Of a stretch of 49,017 nucleotides of DNA, positions 33,148 through 41,562 are shown in pieces; the stretch's first letter is position 1, and each line of letters begins with the position of its first letter. Origin of the DNA: a candidate division FCPU426 bacterium (GTDB taxonomy: Bacteria; Oederibacteriota; Muellerivitia; Muellerivitales; Muellerivitaceae). The notes under the pieces are model-generated. The model saw nothing but the letters and a program-made list of their open reading frames with translations, did not search any database and was not told where the DNA came from. A program made the translations under genes and the position numbers. The stretch spans positions 1 through 49,017 of the forward strand of contig JAHFCG010000003.1 of the NCBI GenBank assembly GCA_023249615.1, written 5' to 3'.

Positions 33148-34068
33148 TTAGAGCCTGGGATCAACCGCGAATAATTGTAGCCGGTGGACTGGGTGCCAGT
33201 GTTCTTTTGATTCCGCCAACCCTGGAAGCCCCTCGGCGTCACCGGCGTTGATGACGGGGTAGGAATCCATCTGACGGCAGATATTGGCGAATATATAAGC
33301 GGACAAGCCTTTGACCGTCAAGTCTGTTACTTCCAGATATACCCCATAAGTATCCGGACTCAATGGGGCACCCACCGAATAAGCGGATAAACGGTTTTCG
33401 AGAATCACCACCCAGGCGTCCATTCCCCAGTTATCGCCTTCATGAAGCGCTCGGAAATGGGCTTTTTGGGAAGACAGAAGCATCTTTTCACCCTGTGCCC
33501 CCTTCAGTGCCGGAAGTCTCTGGGCTTTCCAAAGATCAAACAAATCCCCGCAGGCTTTCAAATCACTTTTTCGGTAGGGCCGCAAAACCACCGAGTGTTC
33601 CTTGATGAGGTGATTAACTTCCGCGCGCTTGGCCCGGTAAGGGTCCCCGTGCAAACCGGCAATAAGCGCGCGGTCGTAAAGGTATTCGGTCAAGGTGGGA
33701 CGGGATGTAAAACTCCAAGACTCGGCGGATTTTTTTTGTTCCTCCGACAAACCTTCCACACGGGAGATGCCGCCTCCGGGACCGTTTACCTTTTTCATGT
33801 ATTCAAAAGCTATTTTGAGACCTTCGGTTGTATAGGGTTTGGGAGGCACCGGGAAATAAACATATTTATCGTAGTGGGCCACAATAAAAGAGGAAGAACC
33901 TTTGGTCACCAGAGCGTAGGCGAATTCATCCTGCCACATGAGAAAGGAGGGAAGTGAGGTGGACAAAGCTGAAACTTGATGGAAAAGCTCCGAGGCTTTT
34001 TCCAAAACCAAATCCAAAGGTTCCACTCGTTCAAAAAAATCTGCGTGAGGAAGTGGAATAATATTCAT
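33148..34068 (-). CDS. DUF2156 / phosphatidylglycerol lysyltransferase-like acyltransferase
   Basis: 306 residues, soluble GNAT-related fold. The segment TLTEYLYDRALIAGLHGDPY..KRAEVNHLIKEHS resembles the DYLY...LPGxxYxxKRxxIxxFLxxY motif of the LPG-synthase-C/DUF2156 family, whose members aminoacylate lipids or are of unknown function. No membrane helices (unlike MprF), so this is the stand-alone cytosolic kind. ATG at 34068 has no clear Shine-Dalgarno. It precedes dCMP deaminase by 9 bp on the same strand. Confidence 0.78.
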   Translation of the reverse strand: MNIIPLPHADFFERVEPLDLVLEKASELFHQVSALSTSLPSFLMWQDEFAYALVTKGSSSFIVAHYDKYVYFPVPPKPYTTEGLKIAFEYMKKVNGPGGGISRVEGLSEEQKKSAESWSFTSRPTLTEYLYDRALIAGLHGDPYRAKRAEVNHLIKEHSVVLRPYRKSDLKACGDLFDLWKAQRLPALKGAQGEKMLLSSQKAHFRALHEGDNWGMDAWVVILENRLSAYSVGAPLSPDTYGVYLEVTDLTVKGLSAYIFANICRQMDSYPVINAGDAEGLPGLAESKEHWHPVHRLQLFAVDPRL

Positions 34069-34074
34069 AAAGTT

Positions 34075-34178
34075 CTAAGTTTTGAGTGTTGAGTTTTGAA
34101 TTGATGAGATTTCCCATCCGGGTATTCCGGATGGGAAATGACCATAACTTAAAACTAGGAACTGAGAACTCAAAACTG
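34075..34178. repeat. Nested inverted repeat with 13-bp perfect hairpin
   Basis: Inner perfect stem ATTTCCCATCCGG/CCGGATGGGAAAT (34109-34121, 34127-34139, 5-nt loop), flanked by AGTTTTGAGTGTTGAGTTTT-like and AACTCAAAACT-like arms. It lies between the NERD gene and the DUF2156-like gene, upstream of the latter, where it could block read-through. Confidence 0.78.
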
Positions 34179-34185
34179 CCTTTGG

Positions 34186-34938
34186 TTATTGTCCTGTTAA
34201 AACCCGGGCGATTTCACGGCGCAGACCGTAACTTAAACGGTGCGCGCGGGAAGGCGGCCGGTAATTCGCGAGGTACTGCGGCAAGTTCGCCAAATCCACG
34301 ACCCCGTGCTCATGATTCACGACGGCCGAGGCGTCACCCTGCGGGTGGGCGAAAACTACCACACCCTGGATCCAGATTTGGGAACATTCCTGCGCCCAGC
34401 GGGGAGGCAGGTTTTTTTCCAAATGGCTTCTCAGGTGGTAAATCTGGGTGGCGACCTGCTTTAAGGGGTTGTAAAAGCCGCGCTTGTAACGGGAACGGGT
34501 TTTGCGGGCCCGCTTGTGGAGGGTCCATTCCCGATCCAGCACCTCGCCGGCGATCCGCCCGCGAAGATATTTGGTCTCGATGACAAACATGACGTTGTTG
34601 GTGATCAACAAGTGGTCGAGCTCCCTGGCTCTTTCGCCGGACTCAAACTGTACCGAGTGGAGCACCCGGGCGTCCATCGTCATCCCGTCAAGAACCTTGG
34701 CCACCATGGCCTCACCCTCGGCGCCCTCGCCAACGATGCGGCCTCGGTGTCTGGCGACCGTATAGGCCCAGTAGCAAAAACCCAAAACAATCGGCGCCAA
34801 AACATACCTCAGCGCCCAATGCTTGAAATAAAACCCTGTTCCAAAAGCGACAATCAACAACCCTGCTGTAATCCATCTCCAACGTGTCACCCACCGCATA
34901 GCCCTGGGGGGCTGCAGCTTTTGTAATGTGGCGACCAT
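34186..34938 (-). CDS. NERD-domain protein with two membrane helices
   Basis: 250 residues from ATG 34938, just 4 bp after the YkgJ-like stop. Two N-terminal membrane helices (about 20-60) precede a nuclease-related domain (NERD): GAEGEAMVAKVLDGM, ELDHLLITNNVMFVIETKYLRG with the D..E.K catalytic-type residues (E and K of ETKY), then a long region to the C-terminus. NERD domains resemble Holliday-junction and restriction-type nucleases. The cytoplasmic domain on a membrane anchor suggests DNA handling at the membrane (inference). Earlier opening at 34980 overlaps the neighbour and is disfavoured. Confidence 0.8.
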   Translation of the reverse strand: MVATLQKLQPPRAMRWVTRWRWITAGLLIVAFGTGFYFKHWALRYVLAPIVLGFCYWAYTVARHRGRIVGEGAEGEAMVAKVLDGMTMDARVLHSVQFESGERARELDHLLITNNVMFVIETKYLRGRIAGEVLDREWTLHKRARKTRSRYKRGFYNPLKQVATQIYHLRSHLEKNLPPRWAQECSQIWIQGVVVFAHPQGDASAVVNHEHGVVDLANLPQYLANYRPPSRAHRLSYGLRREIARVLTGQ

Positions 34939-34942
34939 AATT

Positions 34943-35467
34943 TTAAGCCTTTCCCAGCGACAGCTCCCGCACCTCCACAACCTCTTCCTGAAATTCGCTA
35001 ATAAATTGCGGATATTGTCGAATAAGGGACGACAGGGTTGTGCTTTCCAAGTATCGCTGAATCGAATCCAAATAATTTTTCAACCTCGCGGTCACGTTCG
35101 GCCGCGAGAGCGCCGGACATTTTGTGTCAGCGCCCAAAAACACCTTCAGATGATCTTTACTTTCCATGATCACCGCGGGGTACATCGAACAATCCAGGGG
35201 ACGCGCCTCATAAACCTGGCACGTGTGATCCTCAGGATTGAAAAACGAACAGGCGAATCCGTGCCCGCATGCCACGAGTTCAGCCTTGGAAGCGGCGCCT
35301 TGGCCCGCCTCCCTAAAAGAACCTTTCGATTTGATGGACATAGCCTGATTTCTTTCCTCGGGAAAGAAGAAGGGGGAGAGGGAGGCCTGTTTTTCGGGAA
35401 AACGGCAGCAGACAGGACATTCCAGACAGATTTCACTTGGGATCAACTGGGGCAACTGGGGTCGCAT
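34943..35467 (-). CDS. YkgJ-family Cys-cluster protein (zinc/iron chelating)
   Basis: 174 residues. CX2CX2CC-type motif ICLECPVCCRF near residue 14, then CGHGFACSFFNPEDHTCQVYEARPLDCSMYPAVI, the pattern of the YkgJ/UPF0153 family thought to bind zinc or an iron-sulfur cluster. Function not known. It is followed after 4 bp by the NERD gene and preceded by a tiny membrane protein gene, all on the same strand. Confidence 0.82.
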   Translation of the reverse strand: MRPQLPQLIPSEICLECPVCCRFPEKQASLSPFFFPEERNQAMSIKSKGSFREAGQGAASKAELVACGHGFACSFFNPEDHTCQVYEARPLDCSMYPAVIMESKDHLKVFLGADTKCPALSRPNVTARLKNYLDSIQRYLESTTLSSLIRQYPQFISEFQEEVVEVRELSLGKA

Positions 35468-35478
35468 GGGTTCCTAAA

Positions 35479-35670
35479 CTATAAGTTATAAATCCCAACG
35501 CCGATGGTAATGAGGCCCCCGATGATCAAAAGCGGCGCGAGGGTCATGGACCCAGTCGCCAAGAACATATAGCCCGCCACGAGGACGCCGACTCCGGCGC
35601 CCAGGGTGATCTTGCCTTCCTTGCTCATCTTTGGTTCAACGGTTTGGACTCTGGCTGTTTTGTCCGCCAC
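35479..35670 (-). CDS. Small two-helix membrane protein
   Basis: 63 residues. A basic N-terminus (to about 22) then two membrane helices (ITLGAGVGVLVAGYMFLATG and LAPLLIIGGLITIGVGIYNL) with Gly-rich packing, resembling the DUF3098-like kind. The start is preceded by AGGAAA-type purines. It lies 12 bp upstream of the YkgJ-like gene and 135 bp downstream of serS. Confidence 0.6.
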   Translation of the reverse strand: MADKTARVQTVEPKMSKEGKITLGAGVGVLVAGYMFLATGSMTLAPLLIIGGLITIGVGIYNL

Positions 35671-35805
35671 GGGTTTCCTCCGGCTGTTGGTGAATCGCCG
35701 GATATTGTACCAGAGCTGTTCGGAAAATTTGAAATTATAGGAAGGAAGGGAAGCCTATCGGGTTGAAGCGAACGGAAATACTAAGGATTAAGGTGGTTCA
35801 AGCCC

Positions 35806-37086
35806 CTAAGCGGGTTTGAATGGCTTCAAAACATCCAACCCACCCATATAGGATCTTAAGACCTCGGGAATAACCACGGATCCGTCGGCCTGCTGATAAT
35901 TTTCCAGGATTGCAAGCCAGGTACGGCCCACCGCCAATCCCGATCCGTTCAGGGTGTGAACAAACTCGGGTTTAACCCCGCCTTCCCTTTTGAACTTGAT
36001 GCCCCCCCGTCGGGCCTGGAAATCGGTACAGTTACTGCAGCTGGAAATTTCACGGTAGGTGTTTTGGCTCGGAAGCCAAACCTCCAAGTCATAGGTTTTA
36101 ACCGAACTGAAGCTCTTGTCGCCTGTCGCTAGCGCGACCACCCTGTAGGGAAGGCCCAGTTTCCTCAAAATATCCTCGGCGTCGCCGGTTAATTGTTCCA
36201 GGGCCGCCATGCTTTTTTCCGGTTCCACAAACTGGAACATTTCCACCTTGTTGAACTGATGAAGCCGAATCAGGCCCTTGGTGTCCTTGCCGTAACTTCC
36301 CGCTTCACGGCGGTAACAGGGGGTGAAGGAGGCGTATTTTTTTGGCAGGGAACCCACGGGAAATGTTTCCCCCCGGTGTAAATTGGCCAGCGACACTTCG
36401 GAGGTTGGGATAAGATAGAAATTATCCCTCTCGATCGCGAAAGCCTGCTCGATGAACTTTGGGAACTGGCCTGACATTTCCATTGATTGGTAATTCACAA
36501 GATGAGGCACTACCATTTCCTGGTAGCCTTTTTGCGTATTGGTGTCCAACATGAAATTAACCAGGGCCCTTTCGAGTTTCGCTCCCAGGCCCCAGAGACT
36601 GAAGAACCTGGCGCCGGAAACCTTGGCCGCCTTTTCAAAATCAAGAATGCCGAGTGCGACCCCCAATTCCTCATGTGGCTTTGGTTTGAAGCCGAATTTT
36701 TTCGGTTCCCCGACCTTGCGGATTTCCTGATTGGCTTCCTCGCCCCCAACGGGGACACTCTCGTGGGGTAAATTGCAAATTTGAAGCTCGATATCGCGGA
36801 AATCCTTCTCGACGGCGCCGATCTCCCCGTCCATTTCCTTGATCTCATTGGAAAGTTCCGAAAGCTTTCCCCGATATTCGGTAATGTCCTTGCCTTCCTT
36901 TTTCAGTTTGCTCATTTCCTCCGAGGCCTGATTCAGGCGTGCTTTTCGTTTGTCGGCGGAAATCATGAGGTCGCGTCGGCGGCGTTCCAAGTCTAGATAA
37001 AGGGAAAGGTCAACTTTAGATTTGCAATCCAGAAGGGCCTTTCTAACCTCGGCCTCATGTTCTCGGACATATTTGGGATCTAACAT
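35806..37086 (-). CDS. serS: Seryl-tRNA synthetase
   Basis: 426 residues. Charges tRNA-Ser with serine. Seen: N-terminal long coiled coil (about 25-100, contacts the long variable arm), class II motif 2 FTPCYRREAGSYGKDTKGLIRLHQFNKVEMF and motif 3 LNGSGLAVGRTWLAILENYQ. The start is ATG at 37086, six bases after GAGG, giving the usual MLDPKYV opening; a frame open to 37137 adds 17 unlikely residues. Two tRNA-Ser genes lie 5-6 kb away. No T-box-like leader seen. Confidence 0.96.
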   Translation of the reverse strand: MLDPKYVREHEAEVRKALLDCKSKVDLSLYLDLERRRRDLMISADKRKARLNQASEEMSKLKKEGKDITEYRGKLSELSNEIKEMDGEIGAVEKDFRDIELQICNLPHESVPVGGEEANQEIRKVGEPKKFGFKPKPHEELGVALGILDFEKAAKVSGARFFSLWGLGAKLERALVNFMLDTNTQKGYQEMVVPHLVNYQSMEMSGQFPKFIEQAFAIERDNFYLIPTSEVSLANLHRGETFPVGSLPKKYASFTPCYRREAGSYGKDTKGLIRLHQFNKVEMFQFVEPEKSMAALEQLTGDAEDILRKLGLPYRVVALATGDKSFSSVKTYDLEVWLPSQNTYREISSCSNCTDFQARRGGIKFKREGGVKPEFVHTLNGSGLAVGRTWLAILENYQQADGSVVIPEVLRSYMGGLDVLKPFKPA

Positions 37087-37337
37087 TTCAAACCTCAGGG
37101 TTTCAACATGGGTCGTCCAGGGGCTCCGAAAAGACAAAGTCCATGGGGAAGTGGGATTATATTCTTAAAACTGTTCAAACCCAAATAACTACTTTAAAAC
37201 TAAAGGAAGAAAAGCCTTATTTGAAACCTTGGTTTCCGGAAAATGTCGTGAAACGGTAGGCTTGATATTAGAGGCTGTACCTTCGAACCAAAAGGAATAT
37301 ACTTTTAGTCGCTTCACATCACCTTGAGGGAGGGTTT

Positions 37338-38009
37338 ATGCGCACCATCAGCCCGAGATGGATTCTTCTACTGGCTTTACTATTGGCCCCGCCGGTTGTG
37401 GCCGCTGAGAGAACCGGTGTTTTGGCTCCGCCGGACGTGAAGAAAGAACAAGACGCGATCATGAAGACGTTGACAGACGGCAACAAGAAACACATGCACC
37501 ATGTGGTCCGCAAGGATGGTTTGGCCCACATCATGGTGGTCAGTTGCGCGGATTCCCGCGTTCCCCCCGAGACGGTTTTTAACCTGAAGCCGGGTGAGAT
37601 TTTTGTTAACCGGGCTTTTGGGACGATTGTGGATAAATCCATTCTGGCCAGTTTGGAATATGGCGCCGAGCATTTAGGATGCAAGGTCCTGGTGGTCCTG
37701 GGTCACACCAATTGCAGCGCGCTTAAAGAAGCCATTGAGGAACATGACCATCCCCGCGCTATTTGGCGCTCGATCAATCAACAGGATCTGGATTCCCGTC
37801 TTCAGCCATCGATCAATGCCATCCTGGATAAAAGCCTCCTGAATGAGGCCCGTTTGGACGCGGTTGTTCGGAGTAATGTGTTGAACACCATGAAAACCAT
37901 TCGTGAACAAAGCCTGGTCCTTTGGAATTTGGAACAGGACGACATGATCAAAGTCGTGGGCGGGATTTATCATCTGGATACCGGCAAGGTAGAGTGGATA
38001 AAGCAATAA
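37338..38009 (+). CDS. Exported beta-carbonic anhydrase
   Basis: 223 residues with a signal peptide of about 23 (MRTISPRWILLLALLLAPPV, cleavage near VAA/E). Interconverts CO2 and bicarbonate. Zinc site: Cys70, Asp72 and Arg74 (VVSCADSRVPPE), His123 and Cys126 (LGHTNCSA). The chain continues with KTIREQSLVLWNLE and VVGGIYHLDTGKVEW of the family. Periplasmic forms serve CO2/bicarbonate exchange at the cell surface. ATG behind GAGGGAGG. Divergent from serS across 251 bp. Confidence 0.93.
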   Translation: MRTISPRWILLLALLLAPPVVAAERTGVLAPPDVKKEQDAIMKTLTDGNKKHMHHVVRKDGLAHIMVVSCADSRVPPETVFNLKPGEIFVNRAFGTIVDKSILASLEYGAEHLGCKVLVVLGHTNCSALKEAIEEHDHPRAIWRSINQQDLDSRLQPSINAILDKSLLNEARLDAVVRSNVLNTMKTIREQSLVLWNLEQDDMIKVVGGIYHLDTGKVEWIKQ

Positions 38010-38048
38010 ATCATTTTTTAGTTTTTTTTCTTAATTTTGAATTGTGGA

Positions 38049-38068
38049 GGGCGGCCTGAGGGCCGCCC
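38049..38068 (+). terminator. Hairpin after the carbonic anhydrase gene
   Basis: Perfect 8-bp GGGCGGCC/GGCCGCCC with TGAG loop, followed by TTAGTTTT. A partial terminator; alanine dehydrogenase starts 22 bp on. Confidence 0.65.
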
Positions 38069-38089
38069 TTAGTTTTAGGGGGAATTCCT

Positions 38090-39172
38090 TTGATTATCGG
38101 CGTGCCTAAGGAAATCAAGGATAACGAATACAGGGTAGGAATCGTTCCCGGCGGGGTTGAGGAACTAACCGCGGCGGGCCATCGGGTCCTTATTGAAAGC
38201 CAGGCGGGAAGGGGAAGCGGCATTTCGGATAAGGAATTTAAAGACTCCGGCGCTGAAATCCTTCCCCAAAGGGAAGAACTCTTCCGCGAGTCGGAAATGA
38301 TTTTAAAGGTCAAGGAACCCCAGCCTTCCGAATTCAAGTTGATTCGAAAAAAGCAGATTCTTTTCTGTTATTTTCATTTCGCGGCATCCAAAGAACTTAC
38401 CAGGGCCATTCTTAAAACCAACTCGGTGGCCATCGCTTATGAAACCATTCGTCTGAATTCGGGGGAGCACCCATTGTTAACTCCCATGAGCGAGGTGGCT
38501 GGCAAAATGGCCATCCAAGAGGGGGCGAAATATTTGGAGCGTTCCATGGGCGGAAAAGGAATTTTGTTGGGAGGCGTCGCGGGGGTCAGGCCCGCGAAGG
38601 TTGTCATTCTCGGCGGAGGAGTAGTGGGAAGCAACGCCGCCAAGACCGCGGCGGGATTGGGCGCGAGGGTTACCGTCCTGGACGTGAACCCGAGCCGACT
38701 CAGGCACCTGGAAGACATATTGCCCAAGAACGTCATTACCCTTGTCTCCAACCGCAGGGTTATCCGGGAGGAAGTCGCGGATTGTGATCTTTTGGTCGGG
38801 GCAATTTATATGGAGGGGGCAAAGGCCTCGAGGTTGGTAACCGAGGAAATGGTCAAACGAATGAAGCCGGGTTCCGTCATTGTGGATGTAGCCATTGATC
38901 AGGGCGGGTGCGTGGAAACCGCCAAACCAACCACCCACAGCGATCCGGTTTACACCAAGCATGGAGTGGTTCATTACTGCGTGACCAATATTCCCGGGGC
39001 CGTCGGCATGACTTCCACTTACGCCTTAACCAATTCCACGCTGCCGTTTGTATTGGAAATCGCCAGGCATGGGTATAAAGAAGCGGTCAGGAAGAACACC
39101 GCCATTCAATATGGACTCAATATTGACCAGGGGAAAATAATTCACCCGGCGGTAAAAGCCACTTTTAAATAA
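38090..39172 (+). CDS. ald: Alanine dehydrogenase
   Basis: 360 residues. Reversibly oxidises L-alanine to pyruvate and ammonia with NAD+. Seen: GVPKEIKDNEYRVGIVPGGV with Arg15, Lys74 (ILKVKEPQ), CYFHFAAS with His96, dinucleotide motif GGGVVGSNAAKTAAGLGA, and IVDVAIDQGGCVET. Close paralogues are pyridine nucleotide transhydrogenase alpha chains, but length and pattern fit Ald. TTG start at 38090 behind TAGGGGGA. Lies 80 bp after the carbonic anhydrase gene. Confidence 0.95.
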   Translation: MIIGVPKEIKDNEYRVGIVPGGVEELTAAGHRVLIESQAGRGSGISDKEFKDSGAEILPQREELFRESEMILKVKEPQPSEFKLIRKKQILFCYFHFAASKELTRAILKTNSVAIAYETIRLNSGEHPLLTPMSEVAGKMAIQEGAKYLERSMGGKGILLGGVAGVRPAKVVILGGGVVGSNAAKTAAGLGARVTVLDVNPSRLRHLEDILPKNVITLVSNRRVIREEVADCDLLVGAIYMEGAKASRLVTEEMVKRMKPGSVIVDVAIDQGGCVETAKPTTHSDPVYTKHGVVHYCVTNIPGAVGMTSTYALTNSTLPFVLEIARHGYKEAVRKNTAIQYGLNIDQGKIIHPAVKATFK

Positions 39173-39185
39173 ATTTACGGGAAAT

Positions 39186-39226
39186 AAAAACCCCAATTCC
39201 GTTCCAAAGAATGAACCTGGGTTTTT
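39186..39226. terminator. Bidirectional terminator between ald and the NHL lipoprotein gene
   Basis: AAAAACCC (39186-39193) and GGGTTTTT (39219-39226) form a stem with a long loop; T-runs on both strands allow it to end both converging transcripts. Confidence 0.6.
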
Positions 39227-39245
39227 GCTTTTTTATTGGAAGTTT

Positions 39246-40235
39246 TTACGGACCGAACTTAACAATGCGGCTATTACCCGAATCGATACCGTAAATATTG
39301 CCGGTTGAGTCCACCGCGATGCCGTCCATATCGCTGAAGGCGGTGGTTCCTCCGCCCCATTGGGCCACGTAAATTCCCATACTGGTGAATTGCTCAATTC
39401 TGGAATTGCCGGAGTCGGCAACGTAGACATTTCCGCTGGAAGAAACCGCCACGCCATCGGCATCATAAAATTGGCCGTTTCCGCTTCCGGAGCTCCCCCA
39501 TTGAAGAAGAAAGGTTCCGGTGTTTGAAAATTTTTTGATCATACTCAACCCGTCATCGCAAACGTAAACGCTTCCGGTTGAATCAACCCCGACCCCGACG
39601 GGATCTGAAAAGGCCCCACTTCCGGAGCCCGAACCTCCCCACTGGGTTACATAAACGCCGGCGGTGGTGAATTTTTGCACCCTGGCGTTGTTTTCGTCCA
39701 CCACGTAAACGTTATTTGTGGAATCAACCGCAAGGGCCCAAGAGGAGGCAAATTGCCCATTTCCGGTTCCGTAAGTTCCCCATTGGGTTGAATAAACCCC
39801 GGCACCAGTAAAAACTTGAATGCGGTTGTTGCTTGAATCCGCGACATAAACGTTTCCGGCGGCATCAAGTGCGATTCCGCTGGGGCCGGAAAACTGCCCA
39901 TTGGCCGAACCGGCGGTTCCCCATTGTGAAAGATAAGTTCCGGTGCTGGAAAATTTTTGAACCCGATCGTTGGAATAGTCCGCCAAATAAATATTCCCGG
40001 CGGCGTCTACGGCCAGACTTTGGGGAAGGCCCATTTGGCCGTTGCCGGATCCGGAACTTCCAAATTGGAGAAGGAAGGGATGCCCCCCCGAACCCCCGGA
40101 CCCACCCATGGGAATGGTCGTCCATTTGTTTAGGGGACCCGTGGGAGTTTCGGAACAACCGGCGGACAGGACCAGAAGGGCGGTTAAAAGGATTGAAAAG
40201 GGGATGACAACCTGGGATTGATTGACTGGCTTCAC
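39246..40235 (-). CDS. NHL-repeat lipoprotein (six-bladed propeller)
   Basis: 329 residues. GTG start with AGGAGG just upstream; lipobox ends at Cys27 (VLSAGC). Six NHL repeats follow, each like GVAVDSTGNVYVADSGNSRIEQF plus an xYxxQWG strand, which would close a six-bladed propeller. The protein lacks the Thr/Pro stalk seen in the others. NHL propellers bind ligands or proteins, so a surface or periplasmic sensor/adhesin role is plausible but unproven. Opposite strand to the OMP/NHL cassette that follows. The leader (to about 40380) holds hairpins. Confidence 0.82.
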   Translation of the reverse strand: MKPVNQSQVVIPFSILLTALLVLSAGCSETPTGPLNKWTTIPMGGSGGSGGHPFLLQFGSSGSGNGQMGLPQSLAVDAAGNIYLADYSNDRVQKFSSTGTYLSQWGTAGSANGQFSGPSGIALDAAGNVYVADSSNNRIQVFTGAGVYSTQWGTYGTGNGQFASSWALAVDSTNNVYVVDENNARVQKFTTAGVYVTQWGGSGSGSGAFSDPVGVGVDSTGSVYVCDDGLSMIKKFSNTGTFLLQWGSSGSGNGQFYDADGVAVSSSGNVYVADSGNSRIEQFTSMGIYVAQWGGGTTAFSDMDGIAVDSTGNIYGIDSGNSRIVKFGP

Positions 40236-40697
40236 GAAGGCCTCCTAAGGGTCCAAAAAATATTTTGCGTTGTTTAAAGTGTTGTATCTCAAGGACTTGC
40301 TTCAGCAAGCCGAGCCGCTATCGTGGGTGAATTAAACCCATCAGGCCCTTTCAACAGAGGTTCCCGTGGATTTCCTTAAAACAATGCCAATAATATATCA
40401 CCCTTCCAAATCAAAATAAACAATCCAGGCCTGGAGCTCTAGGAAAATAGGCCTTTTTCACCTGTTGCCACCGGTTCAGAATCCGGGCGTTCCCAACCCA
40501 CAAGTTTTTTAACCCGGGGTGGCCCGGGTGGAAAATTCGGGGAACATCCGCCCCCCTAGAGAAATTTTTTTGAGTTAGGTTCAAGTTTACAGGTTTAAAT
40601 TTATTTTAAACCGCTCTGAAATTTAAATGTTATGGTATTGAAATTCCGGGAGGCGACCCCCGGACATTTAAAATTTTAAAACAAAACTGGAAATTAC
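40236..40697. other. 462-bp intergenic region, possible structured leader
   Basis: Upstream of two divergent genes. Seen: hairpins CTTGC/GCAAG (40305-40318), GGGT/ACCC (40325-40339), and near the plus-strand gene CCGGG/CCCGG (40646-40663) inside larger AAATTTAAATGT (40619-40630)/ACATTTAAA arms. The minus-strand leader (about 40240-40380) could be a structured RNA but matches no riboswitch I know. No gene is evident. Confidence 0.4.
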
Positions 40698-41414
40698 ATG
40701 CCGTCGGTTTTTGCCAGCGTAAGTGTCACACTCATTCTTTTTTATCTTGCCACCTTGGGAATGGCGTATATTCATCATCCGCCCTTCACCCTGGACCTTC
40801 ACATGATCTGGGGTCTTTTTACGGCAACACTCATCGTCCTCCTTCAATGCCTGATCTTCGGATTTTTTATCGGAAGCGGAAAATCCATCAAAAGCGCGGT
40901 CAAGGAAAATGGTTTAAGCCAGGAATGGATTCAAAAAACCAGGGATTATAAAAACCAATCCTATCCGGCACTGATGCTGGCCATTCTCGTTTCCGCCGCC
41001 GCGGCGATCCTGGGGGGCGGGGTAGCGGCCGGAGCGGTCAGGGTTTCGGTACACCAAGGTTTTGTGTGGCTGGCTCTTGGGTTAAATATTCGTTCCCTTT
41101 GGATTTCGTATAAAGTGGTCGTGGAAAATGTGAACGCGATCCACCATATCAACGAGGAAATACAAAAAGCGAAAAAGGGGAACCAAATCCCGGCCCCACC
41201 AGAACCCTTCCAGCCAAAAGAGACCGCCCCAAATCGTGTTCATCAAAACAAAGCCGCGAATTTGTTTTTTCTTTCTTTCGCCGTTTGGATCCCTTACCTT
41301 TACATGCGGTGGTCCCTGGGAAGCCGAAATTTTCCTTTTTGGCCTTTTTTGGTCTTAAGCACCCTTTGTTTGCTTGCGGGTTTGTGGAAAACACGGAAAA
41401 ATTCCCTCCATTGA
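40698..41414 (+). CDS. Membrane protein of unknown function
   Basis: 238 residues with about six membrane helices: two at 4-66, two at 92-132 and two near 195-232, with a charged Pro-rich stretch between (about 158-178, PAPPEPFQPKETAP). No family recognised. The plus-strand start is ATG with a weak Shine-Dalgarno. It lies upstream of the OMP/NHL cassette but separated by 148 bp. Confidence 0.6.
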   Translation: MPSVFASVSVTLILFYLATLGMAYIHHPPFTLDLHMIWGLFTATLIVLLQCLIFGFFIGSGKSIKSAVKENGLSQEWIQKTRDYKNQSYPALMLAILVSAAAAILGGGVAAGAVRVSVHQGFVWLALGLNIRSLWISYKVVVENVNAIHHINEEIQKAKKGNQIPAPPEPFQPKETAPNRVHQNKAANLFFLSFAVWIPYLYMRWSLGSRNFPFWPFLVLSTLCLLAGLWKTRKNSLH

Positions 41415-41562
41415 GACCACTTAAATCCAAAAAACTTTATTTTTTAATATCCCTGTGAAATAAATAAGCTAAAATGCCGCCTGTTCTTCTTTCAAAGTTT
41501 TAAATAGGATGGTTTTTGAGGTTTTAAAAAGACCCGGTTCAACGAGGTTCTGAAACGAATTC

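Noticed and set aside
34186-35467. Restriction-modification system
   Set aside because: NERD is nuclease-like, but no methyltransferase or specificity gene is near.
37087-37337. T-box or other leader for serS
   Set aside because: No T-box sequence or terminator/antiterminator pair on the minus strand; the gap seems to hold ordinary promoters.
40240-40380. c-di-GMP riboswitch
   Set aside because: Consensus core sequences are missing; only simple hairpins are seen.
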